64,000 nucleotides of DNA, taken from the NCBI RefSeq assembly GCF_900168295.1, contig NZ_FVZL01000002.1, positions 372,001 through 436,000 on the forward strand, written 5' to 3'. Position numbers and translations under genes: made by a program. Numbering within the stretch: the first letter of the stretch is position 1; the number at the start of each line of letters is the position of its first letter. The DNA is from Arthrobacter sp. P2b. Lineage in GTDB: Bacteria; Actinomycetota; Actinomycetes; Actinomycetales; Micrococcaceae. The notes below the pieces were generated by a model. It did not search any database and was not told the DNA's origin. It worked only from the letters and a program-made list of their open reading frames with translations. Below are positions 57,226 through 64,000 of this stretch, piece by piece.

Positions 57226-58590
57226 TCAGTACCAGTTTTTAGCCACGGAGTGGTTCCAGGCCACGCACGGCGAGCCATACCGTTCACGGATGTAGCCAAG
57301 GCCCCATTCGATCTGCGTGCGGTAGCTGGTGAGCCAGTCGCCGCCGGCGCTGGCGTATTTGCCCGGCGGCAGCGCCTGCGGGATTCCATAGGCGCCCGAA
57401 TAGGGGTTGGTGGCGGTGGTCAGCCAGTTGGATTCCTTGGTCCAGAGCTGGGCGAGGCACAGGAACTGGTCCTGGCCCCAGCCATAGGCGCCCAGGCGGC
57501 CGGAGGCATAGGTCTTTGCCCCCGCCGGATCGTTGACGGCGCCGCCGGGCACGGAAGGTACGACGACGGCGGGCGGGCCGGGCGGGACAGCAGGCACCGG
57601 CGGAGGTGCTGGAGCGGCGGGAGCCGCCGGGACAGGATTCGCCTGTGCCGGATTGGGACGGGCCGGATTGGGAGGGGCCGGATTGGGAGGGCCGGGATTC
57701 AGGAGCCCGGGATTCGCGGCCGGCGGATTCCGGGCTCCGGCACCGGCAACACTGGCGCCGGCTGCCGCCGGTCGGCGGGCCTGTTCCTCGGCGGCTGCCC
57801 GCTTTGCCGCCTGGGTTGCCTCATAGGCCGCGAGCGCCGCCTGGCCCTGCCGGTACTCCCCCTCCACTGCCGCCGTCGTCCCCTTGAGGGAGGCAAGCTG
57901 TGCGGTCAGTTCCCCGCTGCGCCGCTGCTCCTCCGCGATCTGTCGCGCCACAGCATCCTGTGCGGAACGCGCTGCGTCCAGTTTGCTCTTTGCCTCCTCG
58001 GAAAGGCGCTCGCGCTCTGCCCTGGCAGCCTTCTCCTGGTCGGCCAGCGAGGAGGTGATTTTCCCGGCGGCCGCCGCCTTGTTGACGAGGGCTGCGGTCT
58101 TGCCACCCACAATGTGAACAACGTTGAGCCGATGGACGCTGTTGGCCTCCAGGGCGTCCAGGGCCACGAAGAAACCCATGGCTGTCCCGCCGGTGCGGTA
58201 GGACTGGGCGGCCAGCGCGCCGATCTCCCTCCTGTGCTGCAGCAGTTCACCGCTTGCCTGGGCAGCCTGCGCGGCCAAGGCGTCCACCCTGGCGGTGGCG
58301 GACTGGAGGGCGGCGTCGGCCACGGCATAGTCCGCAGCCGATGTCACTGCGGCGCTCCCCACCGACTCGGACTGGCGCTGCAGGCCGTTGAGCAGGTCAT
58401 TGATCCTGGAGATTTCGGCGGCCTTGCCGGTCTCCGTCTGCTGCGCCTTCTGCACATCCTCCCAGGACGGATACCCGCCGGGCGGCATCTCAACGGCTGA
58501 TGCGGGGAGCAGCGCGGCCGAGGTGGCGAGGGCAACGCCCAGCAGGCCTCCCAGCAAGGGGGATTTCGCCTTGGTCACAAACGGGGACAT
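57226..58590 (-). CDS. Secreted coiled-coil protein with C-terminal lysozyme-like domain
   Basis: The ATG at 58590 gives 454 residues. A signal peptide (1-32, ending ASA) is followed by a long coiled-coil (about 45-260) like those of NlpC/RipA-type hydrolases. An Asn-Pro repeat linker (about 305-355) precedes a C-terminal transglycosylase-like domain (about 375-454) with CLAQLWTKESNW, NPYSGAYGIPQA and CVAWNHSVAKNWY. The Glu in TKESNW is the probable catalytic residue. A role in cell-wall remodelling is inferred. A small hairpin (58614-58630) lies in its leader. Confidence 0.87.
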   Translation of the reverse strand: MSPFVTKAKSPLLGGLLGVALATSAALLPASAVEMPPGGYPSWEDVQKAQQTETGKAAEISRINDLLNGLQRQSESVGSAAVTSAADYAVADAALQSATARVDALAAQAAQASGELLQHRREIGALAAQSYRTGGTAMGFFVALDALEANSVHRLNVVHIVGGKTAALVNKAAAAGKITSSLADQEKAARAERERLSEEAKSKLDAARSAQDAVARQIAEEQRRSGELTAQLASLKGTTAAVEGEYRQGQAALAAYEATQAAKRAAAEEQARRPAAAGASVAGAGARNPPAANPGLLNPGPPNPAPPNPARPNPAQANPVPAAPAAPAPPPVPAVPPGPPAVVVPSVPGGAVNDPAGAKTYASGRLGAYGWGQDQFLCLAQLWTKESNWLTTATNPYSGAYGIPQALPPGKYASAGGDWLTSYRTQIEWGLGYIRERYGSPCVAWNHSVAKNWY

Positions 58591-58725
58591 AGTTCCGAAG
58601 CCTACCGGCGGCCGACTGACCCCATCAGTCACAGTAGCCACATCGTTACATTTTCTTGCGATGGCGACGCTGATGCCAGCGTTCGTCGCCATGCACAGGA
58701 TTCCGCCGTCCGTGCGTGCCGATCC

Positions 58726-58731
58726 TAGACT
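58726..58731 (+). promoter_or_regulatory. Likely -10 element of a leaderless lipoprotein transcript
   Basis: TAGACT ends six bases before the ATG of the lipoprotein gene, with no Shine-Dalgarno between. That spacing fits transcription starting at the A of ATG. Confidence 0.45.
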
Positions 58732-58737
58732 TGTGGC

Positions 58738-59706
58738 ATGGGCGGGAATGGCGCACCGGCAGGAACTGGAGTGCTCCGTCCACACCCTCGCCGCCTGCGG
58801 GTCCTGGCCGCGGCGGCAGCACTGGCGACGGTACAGGCAGCGTCGGCCTGCACATCCTCCCCGGCGCCGGAGACTACCGGGGAGACACCGACTGCCACAG
58901 CAGGGCAAGGACCCATAGCTGTCGAGCTAAACCAGTCGCGGGACCAATATGGCAAGCCTGAGGTCCAGCTGCAGCTCACCAATACGTCAGACGCTGCGGT
59001 GACGCTGATCCAGGCCGAAGTCATCTCTCCCTTCTTTCAAGAAGCGATCAGCTGGATGCCCGCCGGGGATGACCTCGAACTGCCGCCCGGCCAGCCGAAA
59101 AGCCTGCCGGCGGCGCTTCCCGCTGCAACATGCGAAGGGCGCCCCTCCCCGGACGGGGAAACGGCGAAGGCCACCGTCCTCGTGACCTCACCCGGACAGT
59201 CCCGGCCGCGGCAACTGACCTTCAGCGCCTCTGATCCATTCGGGGTCCTCCGGCGCAACAATGATGAACTCTGCCTCGCCACCGCAGTAGCCGCCGTGGC
59301 GGACATCCGCCTGGGCACGCAGCTGGAGGTGGCGCCGGACGCGCGCACCGCCGTCGTCCACCTTGTGGTGGCCCCGCACCCGGCAGCAGATAGGAAAAAC
59401 CCGGACCAGGCGGCCCGGTCCCTGACCATACGGAGCATTGGCGGCACTCCCCTGCTGGCCGAAGCGCCCCGGAATCCCTGGCCGGCAAACCTCACCCTCA
59501 CGGCGGGTGACGTCCCCCGTCAGTTCCCCTTGCATATCCGCCCCGCCCGCTGTGACCCGCATGCCATTGCGGAGGACAAGGTGGGCACTGTGCTGCCTCT
59601 GCAGGTCACTGTCGACGCCCGGCAGGGAGCGATCCGCGTTCCCGCAGGAGCGGTGTTACGTGCGCAACTTTATGACTTTGTTACGCGGTCCTGCATGCAG
59701 GGTTAG
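58738..59706 (+). CDS. Putative lipoprotein of unknown function
   Basis: The 322-residue protein has a basic N-terminus, a hydrophobic core and a lipobox-like AASAC at Cys38, then a Thr/Pro linker. The mature part is beta-rich, with two or three Ig-like segments (EVQLQLTNTSDAAVTLIQAEV, TAVVHLVVAPHP). It has several Cys that could form disulfides (Cys132, Cys179 region and near the end). No family is recognised. It diverges from the lysozyme-like protein and precedes the riboswitch region by about 190 bases. Confidence 0.8.
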   Translation: MGGNGAPAGTGVLRPHPRRLRVLAAAAALATVQAASACTSSPAPETTGETPTATAGQGPIAVELNQSRDQYGKPEVQLQLTNTSDAAVTLIQAEVISPFFQEAISWMPAGDDLELPPGQPKSLPAALPAATCEGRPSPDGETAKATVLVTSPGQSRPRQLTFSASDPFGVLRRNNDELCLATAVAAVADIRLGTQLEVAPDARTAVVHLVVAPHPAADRKNPDQAARSLTIRSIGGTPLLAEAPRNPWPANLTLTAGDVPRQFPLHIRPARCDPHAIAEDKVGTVLPLQVTVDARQGAIRVPAGAVLRAQLYDFVTRSCMQG

Positions 59707-59799
59707 CAGCGGACTATCAGGCGAGGTCAAGACGGGATACTTCGGTGCAATCAAGACGATTGCTTAATCCGAGAGGAGGACCTCGTATGTTATCCAAAT

Positions 59800-59829
59800 G
59801 TGACAATCAGCGGCTGGGCGGGTTATGGT
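59800..59829 (+). promoter_or_regulatory. Candidate promoter for the riboswitch-LysM transcript
   Basis: GTGACA (59800-59805) and TATGGT (59824-59829) are separated by 18 bases, about 65 bases before the riboswitch starts. This is the best promoter-like pair in the gap 59707-59894. It overlaps a small open frame (59787-59888). Confidence 0.45.
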
Positions 59830-59894
59830 CTTTCACGTGTCCCTCCCAAGCGGGACATTCCCCTCAGCATGCCGAGCCCTGCCGCTGATACGGG

Positions 59895-60060
59895 ATTCAA
59901 TCGCTTTCCTGTTGGCAGGGACGGGGGAACCAAGTTTCCGCGGCTTTTTCAAAGCCTTGGGGTTAAGTCGATAGCGCCTCGTTCCGTTCGGGGTTGCTTT
60001 CGGCCGGGTATCTCCAACCCGAACCCGACAGCTCACCCCGCAGGCATGGGAGAGGCGATC
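59895..60060 (+). ncRNA. ydaO/yuaA-type c-di-AMP riboswitch
   Basis: The conserved pieces appear in order: GACGGGGGAACCAAG (59920-59934), TTGGGGTTAA (59957-59966), a GGGTTGCTTTCGGCCGGG arm, and CCGAACCCGACAGCTCACCCCG (60019-60040, partial quote of the core). P1 pairs about 59899-59909 (AATCGCTTTCC) with 60048-60058 (GGGAGAGGCGA). That 3' strand includes the ribosome-binding site of the following gene. This class senses c-di-AMP and in actinobacteria precedes cell-wall hydrolase genes. Confidence 0.9.
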
Positions 60061-60064
60061 AACC

Positions 60065-60922
60065 GTGTCAAAAAATTCCATCACCGCCCGTCACCGCGCG
60101 ACTCCGGCCCGCTCGATCGTGCTTCAGGGTTTGGCTGTTTCCGCCAAGTCCCAGGCCCGGACGCTCGGCCGCCCGGCCCTCGCAGTTGCCGCTGCATCCG
60201 GCATTGCGTTCGGCGTCGGAGCTCCGGCCCATGCAGGCGTGACCGGCCCGGACAGCACCGAAGCCACTAACGTCCAGGCCTACTCGGCGCCCGCCGCCGC
60301 AGTTGCCGCCCCCGCAGCAGCAGCCTCCAACGTCCACACCGTTGTTTCCGGTGACACCCTGGGCGCCATCTCGGCAGCCAACGGCGTCAGCCTCAACGAT
60401 GTCCTCGCCGCCAACGGGCTGGACATCTCCACCATCATCTACCCGGGCGACCAGATCACCATCCCGGGCGCCGGATACGCAGCACCCGCCGCCGCTCCGG
60501 TCCAGGCCGCATCCGCTCCCGCGAACACCGGCATGAACATCTCCTACGCCTCCACCGCCCCCGCTCCGGCACCGGCCCCGGCACCGGCACCGGCTGCTCC
60601 CGTTGCCACCGGAACGGGCACCGGCGCAGCCATCCTGGCCAACGCCTACGGCCAGCTCGGCGTCCAGCAGGATTGCACCGCCATGGTGGAGAAGGCTCTC
60701 CGCGCCGTTGGCAAGTCCGTGGGCGACCTGGCCCCGGGCCAGTTCTACCAGTACGGCTCCGTGGTGGGCACCCCTGCCCCGGGTGACCTGGTGATCACTG
60801 CCGGCCACGTGGGCGTCTTCGCGGGCAACGGCCAGGTTGTCAGCGGTGGCGTTGACGGCTTCAAGACCGAGGTCCACTCCATTAGCTGGCTCAGTGGAGC
60901 TTCCTTCGTCCGCGTAGCGTAA
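60065..60922 (+). CDS. Secreted LysM protein with NlpC/P60-like C-terminal domain
   Basis: The GTG at 60065 follows GGGAGAGG by about nine bases, giving 285 residues. A long signal peptide (cut after about residue 57, PAHA) precedes a LysM domain (90-135, VHTVVSGDTLGAIS...). An Ala/Pro linker follows (about 138-185), then an NlpC/P60-like domain with Cys204 in QQDCTAMVEK and His248 in TAGHVGVF. The third polar residue of the NlpC triad is not obvious. It probably hydrolyses peptidoglycan cross-links. Expression is under the c-di-AMP riboswitch. Confidence 0.92.
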   Translation: MSKNSITARHRATPARSIVLQGLAVSAKSQARTLGRPALAVAAASGIAFGVGAPAHAGVTGPDSTEATNVQAYSAPAAAVAAPAAAASNVHTVVSGDTLGAISAANGVSLNDVLAANGLDISTIIYPGDQITIPGAGYAAPAAAPVQAASAPANTGMNISYASTAPAPAPAPAPAPAAPVATGTGTGAAILANAYGQLGVQQDCTAMVEKALRAVGKSVGDLAPGQFYQYGSVVGTPAPGDLVITAGHVGVFAGNGQVVSGGVDGFKTEVHSISWLSGASFVRVA

Positions 60923-60948
60923 TTTCGCCAGCGTACCGAAGCAGCGCA

Positions 60949-60990
60949 GACAAGGGCGGCAGCCGGGATATCCCGGCTGCCGCCCTTGTC
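60949..60990. terminator. Perfect 42-base palindrome between the LysM gene and selO
   Basis: GACAAGGGCGGCAGCCGGGA and its exact complement meet without any spacer (60949-60990, 21-bp arms). It lies between convergent stops and is the terminator for both genes; the central AT bases would form the loop. Confidence 0.82.
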
Positions 60991-61010
60991 TCGTTCCCGG
61001 CCCTTCCGGG

Positions 61011-62486
61011 TTACGTACCGCAGAAGGTCATGTAGGTGCCGAAGTCTTCCGGCGGGCCTTCCGTGTAGCGTTCAAGGCCCCGGCGTTCGTCGTAGGGAGC
61101 ACTGACGGCCTGCAGCAGCCGGTGCAACGGATCAAGGTCCCCCTCGGTGGCCGCCGCGAGCGCTTCCTCCACGAGGTGGTTGCGCGGTATGTACACCGGG
61201 TTCACCGAATCCATCAGGTCAGCGTCGGGATCCAGTGCCAGCCACTGCCCGGCCCAGGCGTCGAACGCGGCGAGGTCCAGGACCATGCCGCGGGCCGGCC
61301 GGACGTTCCCGCGCGCTGCCTGGCCGAGGTTCCGGAAGAACTGGGTGTAATCGACGGGGCCGTCCTTGAGCAGCGCAACAACCCCGTCCACCAGCTCCGA
61401 TGCTGCGGCGTCCCCGGGGCTTCCGGCCGGGGCTTCCGGGAGGCCCAGCTTGGTTTTCATGCCGCTGAACCAGGCATCGCTGTACTGCTTCCGGAATTCG
61501 CCCAGGGCTTCCACGGCGGGGGCGACCGCCTGTTCCTGGTCCTCGTTGATAAGCGGCAGCATCGCTTCGGCGAGGCGGGCGAGGTTCCATTCGGCCACGA
61601 CGGGCTGGTTGGCGTACGCATAGCGTCCGCCGACGTCGATGGAGCTGTAGACCGCGGCGGGATTGAAGGCGTCCATAAAGGCGCAGGGTCCGTAGTCGAT
61701 GGTTTCACCGGAGATGGTCATGTTGTCCGTGTTCATCACGCCGTGGACAAACCCCACCAGCATCCATTGCGCCACCAGCGAGGCCTGGGCGGACACTACG
61801 CCCCTAAAGAGCGCCAGGTACGCGTTTTCTGCTTCGGCAGCGGCCGGGTAGTGCCTGTCGATGGCGTGGTCCGCCAGCCGGCGCAGCAGCTCAATATTGT
61901 CCGTAGCCCGCGCGTACTGGAAACTTCCCACGCGCAGGTGGCTGCTGGCCACGCGGGCCAGGACCGCGCCGGGCAGCATATCGTCCCGGCGCACCTGCCG
62001 TCCGGTGCCCACCACGGCCAGTGAGCGGGTGGTGGGGATGCGCAGTGCATGCATCGCCTCGCTCACCAGGTACTCCCGCAGCATCGGCCCGACGACGGCA
62101 CGTCCGTCGCCTGCCCGCGCAAAGGGTGTGCGGCCAGAGCCCTTGAGGTGGATGTCCCGCAGGCGGCCGTTGGCGTCCACGATCTCGCCGAGGAGCAGGG
62201 CCCGGCCGTCGCCGAGCAGGGGTGAGTAGCCACCGAACTGGTGTCCGGCGTAGGCCTGGGCCACTGGGGTTGCCCCTTCCGGCAGGTGGTTGCCGAGCAG
62301 GAGCCGGACGCCCTCGGGCGTGCGCAGGTAGTCCGGGTCGAGTCCCAGCTCATGTGCGAGCGCCTCATTGAAGACCAGGAGCTGCGGGTCGGGGGCTTCC
62401 TCCGCCTGCCAGGGAACCGCCAATTCCGCCAGTTCCCTGGCGAAGCGGCCGTCGAAAGTAACTGTTGATTCTGCAGAGGCAGTCAT
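61011..62486 (-). CDS. selO: Protein adenylyltransferase SelO (YdiU/UPF0061)
   Basis: SelO pseudokinases transfer AMP to Ser/Thr/Tyr of proteins, with redox links. The 491-residue protein has the family signatures [36 protein letters not shown] (with the catalytic Lys), [30 protein letters not shown] (catalytic Asp/Asn) and [10 protein letters not shown]. The C-terminus has Cys in MTFCGT. The ATG overlaps the permease stop (ATGA). Confidence 0.95.
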   Translation of the reverse strand: MTASAESTVTFDGRFARELAELAVPWQAEEAPDPQLLVFNEALAHELGLDPDYLRTPEGVRLLLGNHLPEGATPVAQAYAGHQFGGYSPLLGDGRALLLGEIVDANGRLRDIHLKGSGRTPFARAGDGRAVVGPMLREYLVSEAMHALRIPTTRSLAVVGTGRQVRRDDMLPGAVLARVASSHLRVGSFQYARATDNIELLRRLADHAIDRHYPAAAEAENAYLALFRGVVSAQASLVAQWMLVGFVHGVMNTDNMTISGETIDYGPCAFMDAFNPAAVYSSIDVGGRYAYANQPVVAEWNLARLAEAMLPLINEDQEQAVAPAVEALGEFRKQYSDAWFSGMKTKLGLPEAPAGSPGDAAASELVDGVVALLKDGPVDYTQFFRNLGQAARGNVRPARGMVLDLAAFDAWAGQWLALDPDADLMDSVNPVYIPRNHLVEEALAAATEGDLDPLHRLLQAVSAPYDERRGLERYTEGPPEDFGTYMTFCGT

Positions 62487-63940
62487 GGATTAACCCTATC
62501 CGTGTCGTTGGCATCCCTGACGTTTGTCCGCCGGTTGACCAGCCAGGTAACCAGCCACAGGACAACCCCGATCACCATCAGTCCGCCGGCAATCTGGTAT
62601 TGGATCACATTGCGGCCCACCCACGGGCCGGCAAGGAACGCGCAGAGCAGTGCCGCCACGAGGGGCAGTTGGCCGGGCGAGGTGAAGAACACCTTCCGGT
62701 CGGGGTCCCGCTTCCGCCGCAGCACCAGGCAGGCCACGTTCACCACGGTAAAGACGCACAGCAGCAGGAACGCCGTGGTGCCGGACAGGTTGGCCACAAT
62801 GTTGCTCTCGGGATCGCTGGTCACGTAGAGGATCAGGCCCAGTGCGAGGATGGTGGAGAAGGCGATGCCGGCCCAGGGGGTGCGGCGAACTGGCAGCACC
62901 TTCCCCAATGCCCGCGGCAGGACGTGTTGCCGGGCCATGCCGTAGATGAGGCGGCTGGCCATCAGCATGTTGATCAGGGCTGTGTTGGCGACGGCGAAGA
63001 CGGCCAGGAACGGGAAGACCCGGTCAATCGGGAAGTCGGGTGAGCCTTTGTGGACCACTTCCAGGAGTGCGGCTCCCTCAGCTTCCCTGATGCCTTCGAG
63101 CTCGGTGGGTGTCAGGACGCTGACCACGGAGACCGCCACCAGCATGTAGAGGAGCACGGCGATGCCGAGGCCGGTAAGCATGGTCCGGGGGAAGATCTTT
63201 TCCGGGTTCCTGGTTTCTTCCACCATGTTCACCGAGTCCTCGAAGCCCACCATGGCAAAGAAGGCGATGGAGGTGGCGGCGGTGACGGCCAGGAACAGTC
63301 CCTTGTCCTGGTAGTCGTTGAACACGAAGATTTCGCCCGGATTGCCTGTCCCCTGGGCCATCACGTAGAAGCCGACGCCGATCACGATGCACAGCGCGAT
63401 CATCTCCACCAGGGTCAGCACCACGTTGAATTTGACGCTCTCCCCCACGCCGCGCAGATTGATGACCGCCAGCAGGAGCATAAACGCGAGGGCCACCGCA
63501 GTGATCACGCCCTGCCCCGGATCACCCATCACCCCGTTGATCTCCAGCCCGCCGAAAAAGTTTTGGGCCAGGACGTTCGCCGATGTCGACGCGCTGGTAA
63601 TGCCGGAGCAGACCACGGCGAAGGCCACGAGGAAGGTGACGAAGTGGATCCCGAATGCTTTGTGCGTATAGAGCGCGGCCCCCGCGGCCTGCGGATACTG
63701 GGTGACCAGCTCAAGGTAGGAAAAGGCTGTCAGCGTGGCCACCACGAACGCCAGCAGGAAGGGCAACCAGACGATGCCGCCCACTGTCCCTGCCATGGTT
63801 CCGGTCACGGCATAGACGCCGGCTCCGAGGATGTCCCCCACGATGAACAGCAGGAGGAGTTTGGGGCCGAGCACCCGTTTGAGGGCGGGTTCCTTGTCTT
63901 CGGGAGTAACGTCAAACACTTCTTCGGAAGTTGCGCTCAT
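62483..63940 (-). CDS. APC-superfamily amino acid permease
   Basis: The 485-residue integral membrane protein has about 12-13 membrane segments. The N-terminal domain shows [17 protein letters not shown] (TM1 unwound Gly motif) and [15 protein letters not shown], and the central loop has [21 protein letters not shown], typical of the APC family. The substrate is unknown; cationic amino acid transporters look similar. Its stop overlaps the selO start by four bases, so the two are cotranscribed. Upstream (63941-64000) nothing is recognised. Confidence 0.92.
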   Translation of the reverse strand: MSATSEEVFDVTPEDKEPALKRVLGPKLLLLFIVGDILGAGVYAVTGTMAGTVGGIVWLPFLLAFVVATLTAFSYLELVTQYPQAAGAALYTHKAFGIHFVTFLVAFAVVCSGITSASTSANVLAQNFFGGLEINGVMGDPGQGVITAVALAFMLLLAVINLRGVGESVKFNVVLTLVEMIALCIVIGVGFYVMAQGTGNPGEIFVFNDYQDKGLFLAVTAATSIAFFAMVGFEDSVNMVEETRNPEKIFPRTMLTGLGIAVLLYMLVAVSVVSVLTPTELEGIREAEGAALLEVVHKGSPDFPIDRVFPFLAVFAVANTALINMLMASRLIYGMARQHVLPRALGKVLPVRRTPWAGIAFSTILALGLILYVTSDPESNIVANLSGTTAFLLLCVFTVVNVACLVLRRKRDPDRKVFFTSPGQLPLVAALLCAFLAGPWVGRNVIQYQIAGGLMVIGVVLWLVTWLVNRRTNVRDANDTDRVNP

Positions 63941-64000
63941 TGTCGGCCTCCACGCCGGGTCGGGTGGCCAGCTTCCGGACTGCTGCCACGTATTTCACTG

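Overview
This is a high-GC chromosomal window from an actinobacterium, most likely Micrococcales and close to Arthrobacter/Pseudarthrobacter. The evidence is the GC-rich third codon positions, frequent GTG/TTG starts, an acVLRF1 rescue factor, mycoredoxin, a PgsA1-type phosphatidylinositol-phosphate synthase, the MurT/GatD pair, and gene order close to the Mycobacterium tuberculosis nusB-to-thrS region. The genus is inferred. I see no rRNA, tRNA, CRISPR array, insertion sequence or prophage.

Bases 1-18,600 are almost entirely minus-strand housekeeping genes. They run (transcription right to left) hisS, aspS, rarA, rpsD, two small membrane-anchored proteins, alaS, ruvX, mltG, aroE, aroC, aroK, aroB, a TPR protein, efp and nusB. 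Most genes from ruvX to nusB overlap by 1-4 bases. On the plus strand, the acVLRF1 gene is divergent from rarA, and a GNAT acetyltransferase (minus) abuts it tail to tail.

Bases 18,600-32,000 hold a membrane-anchored cyclophilin, a DUF349 protein and an AbiEi-like protein on the plus strand. These are followed by the minus-strand block rel, secF, secD, yajC, ruvB, ruvA, ruvC, yebC and pdxT, covering stringent response, secretion, Holliday-junction processing and vitamin B6 synthesis.

Bases 32,000-37,600 interrupt the usual pdxS-pdxT neighbourhood with murT-gatD (lipid II amidation), a CapA-like lipoprotein and an M3 peptidase. A palindromic intergenic repeat follows. Then come pdxS, pgsA, a HIT protein and thrS. 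The PIM acyltransferase and PimA genes that follow pgsA1 in mycobacteria are not here.

Bases 42,000-64,000 are more accessory. A LexA-type box precedes a DUF6504-dnaE2 mutagenesis cassette that has no imuB. Further on are chorismate mutase, an HMCES/YedK protein, mycoredoxin, a lipoate-ligase-like protein, a PadR-UbiB-kinase operon with a threefold 10-bp-phased repeat, a thioesterase, small hydrolases and a TraR/AlkD-like/DUF1810 operon. The window ends with a secreted lysozyme-like protein, a leaderless-looking lipoprotein gene, a c-di-AMP (ydaO-type) riboswitch controlling a LysM hydrolase, and an APC permease translationally coupled to selO.

No wholly new system is evident. The most unusual items are the SOS-type dnaE2 cassette with a degenerate PHP domain, riboswitch architecture that buries the ribosome-binding site, the phased PadR operator, the palindromic repeat, a DksA-like zinc finger with a His ligand, and the altered pdx/PIM locus.
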